Source: GCA-2705445 sp002705445
Lineage (GTDB): Bacteria; Pseudomonadota; Gammaproteobacteria; Poriferisulfidales; GCA-002705445
DNA length: 64,000 nucleotides
Direction: 5' to 3'
Assembly: GCA_045561235.1 (NCBI GenBank)
Contig: JBJKYB010000002.1
Coordinates: 496,001 to 560,000, forward strand
The position numbers were made by a program, and so were the translations under genes. Below are positions 54,167 through 60,826 of this stretch, piece by piece (position 1 is the stretch's first letter; each line of letters opens with the position of its first letter). Under the pieces are notes generated by a model, which was not told where the DNA came from, searched no databases, and worked only from the letters and a program-made list of their open reading frames with translations.

Positions 54167-54201
54167 TGCATTTCTCTTCTAAAATTTCATATAGGCTGTG
54201 T

Positions 54202-54230
54202 ATTCTACATTCAAGCAAAATATAGGTCAA
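54202..54230 (-). promoter_or_regulatory. Promoter of rplU-rpmA-obgE
   Basis: On the minus strand TTGACC (54225-54230) and TAGAAT (54202-54207) are separated by exactly 17 bases, each one base off consensus. Transcription would start about 28 bases before the rplU ATG. Confidence 0.65.
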
Positions 54231-54237
54231 TGTATTG

Positions 54238-54266
54238 TTAAGAATATAGTGATATTTTGATATAAT
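54238..54266 (+). promoter_or_regulatory. Promoter of ispB (extended -10)
   Basis: TATAAT at 54261-54266 is preceded by TGA, giving the extended -10 form TGnTATAAT; TTAAGA at 54238-54243 is a weak -35 at 17 bases. The ispB ATG is at 54309. Confidence 0.55.
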
Positions 54267-54308
54267 TTGAAGATTATATAAGATTCTAAACTAATTTGAG
54301 GCCTTTTG

Positions 54309-55280
54309 ATGAATTACGATACTATAAATAATAGTATGCAAGAAGAGATTTTGGAAATTAAATCTTACATAGAAAATTATTTAGAATCAGATATCGAATT
54401 AATAGAAAAAGTTTCAAAATACATCATAGATGCGCCTTCTAAAAAAATACGTCCAATTCTGGTTGCAATCATTGGTAAAGCTTTAAATTTAGAAAAAGAA
54501 AAATCTTACAAACTTGCTGTGATTATAGAATTTATTCATACCGCAACTCTACTCCATGATGATGTTGTTGATTTATCAGGAAAACGAAGAGGTAAGGATA
54601 CAGTTAATAAAGTTTGGGGAAATGAAGCTAGTGTTCTAGTTGGTGATTTTCTTTATTCTAGGTCTTTTGAAATTATGGTTGAATTAAAAGATATGGAAAT
54701 TATGAAAATTTTATCGCACGCCACGAATACCATTGCAAAGGGGGAAGTTCTTCAGCTCATGTGTGTTGATCAAGTAGAAACAAATATAGACGAATATTTA
54801 AAAGTCATTCAATATAAAACTGCAACTCTGTTTGAAGCTCTTTGTGAGTGTACAGCAGTACTTGCAAAATGTGACGACAATGTAAGAACAAATTTAGCAA
54901 TGTATGGAAGAAATATAGGGCTAGCATTTCAAATCTCAGACGATGTTTTAGATTACACCGCTGAATCAGATGAACAAATTGGTAAAAATGTAGGTGATGA
55001 TTTGAGTGGAGGAAAAATAACATTACCATTTATATATGCTTATCAAAATTGCTCAAAGGAAAAAAAAGAAATTCTAAGAAATATTATACAAAATAGAAAA
55101 ATAGAAGATTTTGTGATTTTAAAAGATATAATTTTTGAAACAAATTCTATAAAACTTACTCAAGATAAGGCAAAAGAATATGTTGAGTTGGCAAAAAATA
55201 ATTTAAAAGTAGTAGAAGACACAGAAGTTGGAAAACTACTTAATTTTTTAGCAGAATTTGCTTTAAAAAGACAAAAATAA
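54309..55280 (+). CDS. ispB: Octaprenyl diphosphate synthase
   Basis: Extends farnesyl diphosphate to the polyprenyl chain of ubiquinone. The 323-residue trans-prenyltransferase has the first Asp-rich motif in LLHDDVVDLSGKRRGK and the second in FQISDDVLDYTAESDE, and GDDLSGGKITLPFIYA. I take the ATG at 54309 with GAGG seven bases upstream, not the TTG before it. Divergent from rplU, as is standard in gammaproteobacteria. Confidence 0.97.
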   Translation: MNYDTINNSMQEEILEIKSYIENYLESDIELIEKVSKYIIDAPSKKIRPILVAIIGKALNLEKEKSYKLAVIIEFIHTATLLHDDVVDLSGKRRGKDTVNKVWGNEASVLVGDFLYSRSFEIMVELKDMEIMKILSHATNTIAKGEVLQLMCVDQVETNIDEYLKVIQYKTATLFEALCECTAVLAKCDDNVRTNLAMYGRNIGLAFQISDDVLDYTAESDEQIGKNVGDDLSGGKITLPFIYAYQNCSKEKKEILRNIIQNRKIEDFVILKDIIFETNSIKLTQDKAKEYVELAKNNLKVVEDTEVGKLLNFLAEFALKRQK

Positions 55281-55288
55281 ATTCTTAA

Positions 55289-55678
55289 TTATTTCTTTTT
55301 AGGTTCTTCAGCAGCAGGTGCAGCTTCAGCAGCAGGTTCTTCAGCAGCAGGTTCTTCAGCAGCAGGTTCTTCAGCAGCAGGTGCAGCTTCAGCAGCAGGT
55401 GCAGCTTCAGCAGCAGGTTCTTCAGCAGCAGGTGCAGCTTCAGCAGCAGGTTCTTCAGCAGCAGGTTCTTCAGCAGCAGGTGCAGCTTCAGCAGCAGGTT
55501 CTTCAGCAGCAGGTTCTTCAGGTTTTTTTCTTGGAGATAACTTTATAAGCTTTTCCTCCAATAAAATTTCTACTTTTTCTTTATCAGATAAATACTTTTT
55601 TTCTTTATTTTTTACAGCGTATCGGCCTGATTTTTTTTTGTATATAGTATAATTATCTGTCTTTTTAATTAATTCCAT
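55289..55678 (-). CDS. Small protein with Ala-Pro-Glu repeat tail
   Basis: A 129-residue protein with a compact N-terminal part of about 50 residues (LIKKTDNYTIYKKKSGRYAVKN, EKVEILLEEKLIKLS) and a tail of about 75 residues made only of Ala, Pro and Glu units (EEPAA and EAAPAA), ending PKKK. The N-terminal part resembles small conserved gammaproteobacterial proteins of unknown function. The tail is encoded by a tandem DNA repeat, should be unstructured and acidic, and lacks a signal peptide. The ATG at 55678 overlaps the ACR3 gene's end. Confidence 0.75.
   Translation of the reverse strand: MELIKKTDNYTIYKKKSGRYAVKNKEKKYLSDKEKVEILLEEKLIKLSPRKKPEEPAAEEPAAEAAPAAEEPAAEEPAAEAAPAAEEPAAEAAPAAEAAPAAEEPAAEEPAAEEPAAEAAPAAEEPKKK
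55302..55520. repeat. Coding minisatellite of 15- and 18-base units
   Basis: Thirteen complete units plus a partial one, built from A = GGTTCTTCAGCAGCA (15 bases) and B = GGTGCAGCTTCAGCAGCA (18 bases), in the plus-strand order A B A A A B B A B A A B A. Units are identical copies, so the array is recent or actively homogenised. It encodes the Ala-Pro-Glu tail on the minus strand and is markedly richer in G+C than the surroundings. Every unit is a multiple of three, so length changes stay in frame. Confidence 0.95.
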
Positions 55679-56699
55679 CAATATTTTCCTTAAAATAGTG
55701 CTTTGTTCTATTTGCATAGTTTACAAGCAGTAACATTATGGGCACCTCTACAAGAACACCTACAACGGTTGCAAGTGCGGCCCCAGAGTCTAATCCAAAT
55801 AGACTTATTGCTACAGCTACCGCTAATTCAAAAAAATTTGATGTTCCAATTAGGGCTGCTGGAGCTGCTACATTATAAGGAATTGATAGTTTAAATGCTA
55901 GAAAATAAGTAATTACAAAAATACCAATAGTTTGAATTATTAGTGGGATAGATATTAATAGGATCACAAAAGGTTTTTCGTTAATTTTATCTGCCTGCAA
56001 ACCAAATAAAATAATTACTGTAACTAGTAATCCCATGATAGAAAATGGTTTTAAGTTTTCAGTAAGTTTATTTATTTTATCTTCTTGATTATCTAAAAAA
56101 ATATACCTAGTTATCATTGCTATAAACAAGGGAATAATAATATACAAAACAACAGAACCAATTAATGTATCCCAAGGAATTGTTATACCAGTGATACCTA
56201 GAAGTAATTTTGTAATTATTGGAAAGGCTAGAATTAAGATTAAGTCGTTAATTGAAACCTGAAGCAAAGTATAGTTTGCATTTCCATTCACAAGTTTTGA
56301 CCAGATGAAAACCATTGCGGTACAAGGGGCAACACCCAACAAAATCATTCCTGCAATATAACTGTTTGCATCTTCAATCGTTACATAGTCATTAAAAATA
56401 TAATGAAAAAATAAGATACTTATGCCAGCCATACTAAAAGGCTTAATAATCCAATTCATAAATATTGTTAAGTAAAGTCCATTTGGGTTTTCCCAAACTT
56501 TCTTTATGCATTTAAAATCAATGCTAAGCATCATTGGGTAAATCATAATCCAAATTAGTACAGCTATAACTAAATTAATATTTGCATAATTTAGATTAGC
56601 AATATTTATAAAAGTTGTATTAAAGTTATTGCCAAGAAATAACCCTAATATTATTGATAAGCCAACCCAAACACTAAGATATTTTTCAAAAATTTGCAT
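55665..56699 (-). CDS. ACR3 family arsenite efflux transporter
   Basis: A 344-residue, ten-helix inner-membrane permease of the ACR3 (BASS superfamily) type that exports arsenite. It has the conserved Cys in LLGVAPCTAMVFIW and the functional Glu in GTSNFFELAVAVA. It begins YLSVWVGLSIILGLFLG. No arsR or arsC gene is alongside. Its position between PstS and the repeat protein links it to phosphate uptake, through which arsenate enters. Confidence 0.93.
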   Translation of the reverse strand: MQIFEKYLSVWVGLSIILGLFLGNNFNTTFINIANLNYANINLVIAVLIWIMIYPMMLSIDFKCIKKVWENPNGLYLTIFMNWIIKPFSMAGISILFFHYIFNDYVTIEDANSYIAGMILLGVAPCTAMVFIWSKLVNGNANYTLLQVSINDLILILAFPIITKLLLGITGITIPWDTLIGSVVLYIIIPLFIAMITRYIFLDNQEDKINKLTENLKPFSIMGLLVTVIILFGLQADKINEKPFVILLISIPLIIQTIGIFVITYFLAFKLSIPYNVAAPAALIGTSNFFELAVAVAISLFGLDSGAALATVVGVLVEVPIMLLLVNYANRTKHYFKENIDGIN

Positions 56700-56730
56700 A
56701 TTGATAAGATTCCTATTTTTTTATTATACA

Positions 56731-56758
56731 TAAAAAACGGGGTGAATAATCACCCCGT
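56731..56758 (-). terminator. Rho-independent terminator after pstS
   Basis: ACGGGGTG (56737-56744) and CACCCCGT (56751-56758) make a perfect 8-base GC-rich stem with a 6-base loop; read on the minus strand it is followed by a T6 run. It separates pstS from the downstream ACR3 gene, which starts 32 bases beyond the stem. Confidence 0.9.
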
Positions 56759-56785
56759 AATCAAGCTAACAATAAAAGTTTTTTC

Positions 56786-57847
56786 TTATTTCATTTTTGA
56801 TGGAGATTTATCACCAACAATCAATGATAAGTTTTTAACTTTTGGCATAAGCTCCGCGCGCTCTGCAGCAGGCATAGGGATCAAGCCTTTATCGCTTAAG
56901 TAGCCACCATCACCTGATGCTGCATCACTTGTAAACATTTCAACATATTCCATCATTCCAGGTATTGCTCCGACATGAGCATTTTTGATATAAAAGAACA
57001 ATGGTCTTGAAACAGGATACGCACCTGAAGATATACTTGCCATATCTGGCGCAACTCCATTCATTATAGCACCTTGTATTTTATCTCTGTTTTGCTCTAA
57101 GAAACTAAAACCAAATATGCCTAATGCATTTGGATTGGTAACTAATTTTTGAACGATTAAGTTGTCGTTCTCACCGGCTTCGATGAATGCTCCATCTTCT
57201 CTAACTGTATGGCATTTTGATTTATATTCTTTTTTATTTTTTTTCTTTAAAGCTTTAATCCATTTAAATTTTTTGCAACCACCTTTTTCTAAAGCTAATT
57301 CAGAGAAAGCATCTCTAGTACCAGATGTTGGAGGCGGGCCTAAAACTTCAATTTTTGCAGCAGGAAGTTCTGGATTAACATCTTTCCATGTCTTATTAGG
57401 GTTTGGAATAAATGACTCAGATCCGTCAGGGTTAGGAATTTCTTTAGCTAAGGCTAAATATAAATCCATACGAGTCATTTTGTATGGTGCCGCTGACTTA
57501 GAATTTGCTATCACGATACCATCATATCCGACTTTAACTTCAGTGATATCACCAACACCATTTTTACGACATCTTTTAATTTCTTTTGTTTTAATTGCTC
57601 TTGAAGCATTTGTAAAATCAGGATGCTGTGTTCCAACACCAGCACAGAAAAGTTTTAATCCACCACCAGAACCAGTAGATTCGATTTTAGGTGTTTTAAA
57701 ATCTGTTGATTTTCCAAATTTTTCAGCTACCACAATAGCAAAAGGATAAACTGTTGATGATCCAACAATATTAATTTGATCCCTTGCATAGGTTGATGGA
57801 GCTGTGACTGCAACTATAAGAGCTAGTCCTAGTATTTTTTTTAACAT
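56786..57847 (-). CDS. pstS: Phosphate ABC transporter substrate-binding protein PstS
   Basis: A 353-residue periplasmic phosphate-binding protein with a signal peptide ending near STYA. Phosphate-site segments are visible: VGSSTVYPFA near residue 29, ESTGSGGGLKLFC, NASRAIK, and PPTSGTRDAF. It is divergent from the porin gene with a 274-base control region between. The permease genes pstCAB are not next to it. A strong terminator follows. Confidence 0.96.
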   Translation of the reverse strand: MLKKILGLALIVAVTAPSTYARDQINIVGSSTVYPFAIVVAEKFGKSTDFKTPKIESTGSGGGLKLFCAGVGTQHPDFTNASRAIKTKEIKRCRKNGVGDITEVKVGYDGIVIANSKSAAPYKMTRMDLYLALAKEIPNPDGSESFIPNPNKTWKDVNPELPAAKIEVLGPPPTSGTRDAFSELALEKGGCKKFKWIKALKKKNKKEYKSKCHTVREDGAFIEAGENDNLIVQKLVTNPNALGIFGFSFLEQNRDKIQGAIMNGVAPDMASISSGAYPVSRPLFFYIKNAHVGAIPGMMEYVEMFTSDAASGDGGYLSDKGLIPMPAAERAELMPKVKNLSLIVGDKSPSKMK

Positions 57848-57884
57848 TTATCATCTCCGGTAAATTTTTTTACATATTTTAAAA

Positions 57885-57945
57885 GCGAATAGAAATATCG
57901 CACATAACGTATATTTATTATTAACGCGAGTGAAAATATCGCACA
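57885..57945. promoter_or_regulatory. Pair of 20-base direct repeats upstream of pstS
   Basis: GCGAATAGAAATATCGCACA (57885-57904) and GCGAGTGAAAATATCGCACA (57926-57945) match at 17 of 20 positions and are 41 bases apart, about four helical turns. They lie 38-98 bases upstream of the pstS start. Each unit has GCGA and TCGC as inverted ends. They do not resemble the enteric PhoB box, so they may bind another regulator. Confidence 0.6.
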
Positions 57946-57975
57946 CAAATATGACAAATTTATTAAGAAAATAAA

Positions 57976-57993
57976 TTGTAATAAAACCTTAAC
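57976..57993 (+). promoter_or_regulatory. Possible PhoB box in the pstS/porin control region
   Basis: TTGTAATAAAACCTTAAC resembles the 7-4-7 Pho box layout (CTGTCAT-AAAA-CTGTCAC) at most positions, including the central AAAA. It lies between the divergent phosphate genes. In AT-rich DNA such a match has modest weight. Confidence 0.35.
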
Positions 57994-58121
57994 AAAATAT
58001 TAAGATTATCGTAACAATAAGAGCATAACATTCTCAAAGTAATTTTAGTGCAATGTGTGTATACGCGCACTAACATTACACATTATATATAACAAAATTA
58101 ATTTTTCTTAGGAGAAAGGGT

Positions 58122-59477
58122 ATGAAATCAAAATTATTACTACCTGTATTTGCAATGGTAGCTATTATGATTCAACCTGCTTATTCTGTTACAGAAGCCG
58201 AATTTTATGAAATGCAAGAACAATTGCAAAATGCTTTAATGAAAATTCAAGCACTTGAGCAAGTTCAAAAGTCAAAAAGTTCTGGTAAAAAAAGCGGTGT
58301 TGTTAAAACAAAATCAAAGTCAGGTTTAACAATCAATACATCTGGCGGTGGTATAAAAATTAAGTCTGGAAAACAAAAATTTGCAATCGGCGGACGTTTA
58401 ATGATGGATTATGATTCTATGGATTCTGGTCATCAAACTGAAAATAAATCATTTTCAGATATGGAATGGCGAAGAACAAGGGTCAACATTAAAGGTTCTG
58501 TAAATAAGCATTGGTCATATAAAGCAACGTATGACTTTAACTCTGAAAAAGACTCAGCTAATTTAGATGAAGGTTATTTAAAGTATGATACAAAAAAAGG
58601 ATTTTATATTACAGCTGGTAAAACTAAAGCTGACATGATGCTGGAACAAAGAACTTCATCAAAATGGATCTCAACAATTGAAAGAGGTCTTTTAAATGCG
58701 ATGAATGAAAAAGTTAACTACTTAGTTGGTAAACCAGGAGACGGTGCTGGTATAAAATTAGGTTTTTACGATAAAGCAAGTCGTTTCTCTGGAGCGGTAT
58801 CTGTTTTTGATGCATATAAAAACGATACAGACGATGATAACGATATGATTTGGCATACAACTGCTAGATTAAATTATTCGCCAAAATTAGGTAAAAATAA
58901 TTTTGGTCACTTCGGTATATCTTACGGTATCGCTGATTATAAAGGTGAGTCAGCAAATGCATCTCTACAACTTGGTATTCACCAAGGTGATAAAACAACT
59001 TTGGTTGATGCAAACGCTGGTGATATTACCAACTTAGGTGTTGAATTAGCATATGTTGCTGGACCAATGTCTTTCCAAGCTGAATACTTTGACAATGAAA
59101 CCGAACTAGAAGATGGTACTAAAGGTTATGAGTGGGATGGTTTTTATGTTCAAGGTTCATATATATTAACTGGTGAAACAAGAGGCTACAAATGGAAAGG
59201 TGCTAAGTTTGATAAAGTCAAACCTTCAGGAAAGAATGGTGCTGTTGAACTAGTCTTACGTTATGAAGACATTTCAGTTGATGATGCTGATGAAGGAACA
59301 ACTGCAGGAAGTGAAGTTGATGTTGATAGAACTGTTATCGGTTTAAACTGGTATGTAACTAAAACAGTCAAATTCATGGCGAATTACTCAACAGTTAGTT
59401 TAGATAATGAAGTTAATCCAGGTGGAACAACTGAAGATCTAGATAGTTTCCAACTTAGAGCTCAATACGCGTTTTAA
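58122..59477 (+). CDS. Phosphate-selective porin, OprO/OprP-like
   Basis: A 451-residue outer-membrane beta-barrel with a signal peptide ending near AYS, a short coiled-coil region (EFYEMQEQLQNALMKIQALEQ, about 25-48), then a barrel of alternating aromatic strands ending in phenylalanine (LRAQYAF). WRRTRVNIKGSVNKHW matches the phosphate porin family, whose pore Lys/Arg residues select anions. It has a strong ribosome site and terminator and lies divergent from pstS, so phosphate is the likely substrate. Confidence 0.88.
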   Translation: MKSKLLLPVFAMVAIMIQPAYSVTEAEFYEMQEQLQNALMKIQALEQVQKSKSSGKKSGVVKTKSKSGLTINTSGGGIKIKSGKQKFAIGGRLMMDYDSMDSGHQTENKSFSDMEWRRTRVNIKGSVNKHWSYKATYDFNSEKDSANLDEGYLKYDTKKGFYITAGKTKADMMLEQRTSSKWISTIERGLLNAMNEKVNYLVGKPGDGAGIKLGFYDKASRFSGAVSVFDAYKNDTDDDNDMIWHTTARLNYSPKLGKNNFGHFGISYGIADYKGESANASLQLGIHQGDKTTLVDANAGDITNLGVELAYVAGPMSFQAEYFDNETELEDGTKGYEWDGFYVQGSYILTGETRGYKWKGAKFDKVKPSGKNGAVELVLRYEDISVDDADEGTTAGSEVDVDRTVIGLNWYVTKTVKFMANYSTVSLDNEVNPGGTTEDLDSFQLRAQYAF

Positions 59478-59500
59478 TCATTAATCTCCTAATGATCTAA

Positions 59501-59537
59501 AAACCACTATTCAGGGATGAATGGTGGTTTTTTTTGT
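59501..59537 (+). terminator. Rho-independent terminator after the porin gene
   Basis: AAACCACTATTC (59501-59512) pairs with GAATGGTGGTTT (59519-59530) with one G-T wobble around a 6-base loop, followed by a long T run. It lies 24 bases after the porin stop. Confidence 0.93.
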
Positions 59538-59571
59538 AAGCAAACAAATAAGATAACGGATATAATAAAAA

Positions 59572-59600
59572 AAATACCACTGTGGCTAGCAGTGGTATTT
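59572..59600 (-). terminator. Terminator-like hairpin facing the minus strand
   Basis: AAATACCACTG (59572-59582) and CAGTGGTATTT (59590-59600) form a perfect 11-base stem around a 7-base loop. Read on the minus strand the stem runs into eight T, the form of a rho-independent terminator. No minus-strand gene is seen upstream of it between 59600 and gmk, so it either ends an unseen small RNA or blocks antisense transcription from gmk. Confidence 0.6.
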
Positions 59601-59643
59601 AAATAAGAAGTACAAATAAAATTATTATTAAGACTTATTTTTT

Positions 59644-59679
59644 ATTAAAGATTATTAGGAGGATTTTTAAATCTTTAAT
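59644..59679 (+). promoter_or_regulatory. Leader hairpin with exposed AGGAGG upstream of gmk
   Basis: ATTAAAGAT (59644-59652) and ATCTTTAAT (59671-59679) can pair over 9 bases, leaving a loop that contains a perfect AGGAGG (59657-59662). No long frame follows within ribosome-site distance; only a four-codon frame (MIAI) begins at 59678. The gmk start is 53 bases downstream of the stem. It may be an RNA control element. Confidence 0.3.
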
Positions 59680-59731
59680 GATTGCAATTTAAACGATATT
59701 TGTTACATAAAAATTAAAAAAATATTAAGAA

Positions 59732-60355
59732 ATGATGAACTTTAATGACGAAATCTTTAAAAATCTTTGTGTAGTTTCAGCGCCTTCAGGCGCAGGTAAA
59801 ACTAGCTTAATCAAAAAAATATCTTCACATCAAAATATATCAGTCAGTATTTCTGAGACCACAAGAAATCCAAGAACAGGGGAAGTGGACGGGGTTGATT
59901 ATATATTTGTAAAAAAAAGTGATTTTGAATCAAAGATTAAGAATGAACAATACATAGAATATGCTCAGGTGCATAGTAATTATTACGGAACAGTTTTAGA
60001 TTCTGTCGTGCAGTTATTAGAAAAAAATATAATAGTTATCCTTGAAATAGACTATCAAGGCGCAGAAACTGTTAAAAAGCAATTTCCTCAATCAAGAAAT
60101 ATATTTGTTTTGCCTCCTTCATTGGATGTGCTTGAAAAAAGGTTAAGAGAAAGAGGTACCGATGAAGAAGGGGTAATTTTGGAGAGAATGAAAAACGCAA
60201 GAATTGAACTTAGTAAAGCTAAAAATTATGACTATATATTAGAAAATGATGATTTCGAGCTTGCTGAAAAAAAATTATTAACTTATGTGCTCGATGTTAG
60301 TATGGATATAGATGAGAAAGAAAGGAAAGAACCTTTGATAGATAAGGATTTTTAA
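59732..60355 (+). CDS. gmk: Guanylate kinase
   Basis: Phosphorylates GMP to GDP. The 207-residue protein has the P-loop SAPSGAGKTSL, the SETTRNPRTGEVDGVDY GMP-binding region, and RLRERGTDEEGVILERM in the lid. The start may be the ATG at 59732 or the one immediately after. It leads the gmk-rpoZ-spoT order conserved in gammaproteobacteria. Confidence 0.97.
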   Translation: MMNFNDEIFKNLCVVSAPSGAGKTSLIKKISSHQNISVSISETTRNPRTGEVDGVDYIFVKKSDFESKIKNEQYIEYAQVHSNYYGTVLDSVVQLLEKNIIVILEIDYQGAETVKKQFPQSRNIFVLPPSLDVLEKRLRERGTDEEGVILERMKNARIELSKAKNYDYILENDDFELAEKKLLTYVLDVSMDIDEKERKEPLIDKDF

Positions 60356-60398
60356 AGTATTATTAAATGATAATATTAACAGAATGTAGGTAATACAG

Positions 60399-60809
60399 AT
60401 GGCTAGAATTACAGTAGAGGATTGTTTAGAAAAAGTAACTAACAGGTTTCATTTAGTTAGGGTTGCCAGTAAGAGAGCTAGACAAATCATGAATGGCAAA
60501 GAGCCAACTTTAGAGTGGGATAATGATAAAGCTACTGTTTTAGCATTAAGAGAAATAGCTGCAGGAAATATTACTGAAGAAATGTTGGATGAAAAGCCAA
60601 TCATCAGTGAAGAAGAAGGTCTGTTTGATCAGAACGAAATTGATGCTGAAATCGGAGCTTTATTAAATACTGATTCCTCTGAAGATGTCAATAATGAAGA
60701 ACTAGAAGCTCAAGCCGAAGATGCCTCGGACGATGCTGAGATCCTTAATCAGGAAGAATCTCAACCTGACGCAGAAGAAACTCCTGTGTCAGATAATGAT
60801 ACATTATAA
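60399..60809 (+). CDS. rpoZ: RNA polymerase omega subunit with long acidic tail
   Basis: Omega helps assemble RNA polymerase and forms part of a ppGpp site. The core (about residues 1-75) is standard: ARITVEDCLEKVTNRFHLVRVASKRARQI and then KATVLALREIAAG. At 136 residues it is about 45 longer than E. coli omega; the added tail is strongly acidic (Glu, Asp, Ser, Ala) and likely disordered. It lies between gmk and spoT. Confidence 0.95.
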   Translation: MARITVEDCLEKVTNRFHLVRVASKRARQIMNGKEPTLEWDNDKATVLALREIAAGNITEEMLDEKPIISEEEGLFDQNEIDAEIGALLNTDSSEDVNNEELEAQAEDASDDAEILNQEESQPDAEETPVSDNDTL

Positions 60810-60826
60810 TAGAGTAGATATATGAT

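Noticed and set aside
55302..55520. Repeat array as a possible CRISPR
   Set aside because: Units are 15-18 bases and contiguous, with no unique spacers and no cas genes.
55318..55548. Open frame of Gln/Val/Leu repeats on the plus strand
   Set aside because: It is the other-strand reading of the minisatellite; the minus frame has a normal N-terminal domain and is the coding one.
57162..57749. Plus-strand frame of 195 codons within pstS
   Set aside because: It is antisense to a clear PstS protein; its length comes from codon bias, and its sequence resembles no family.
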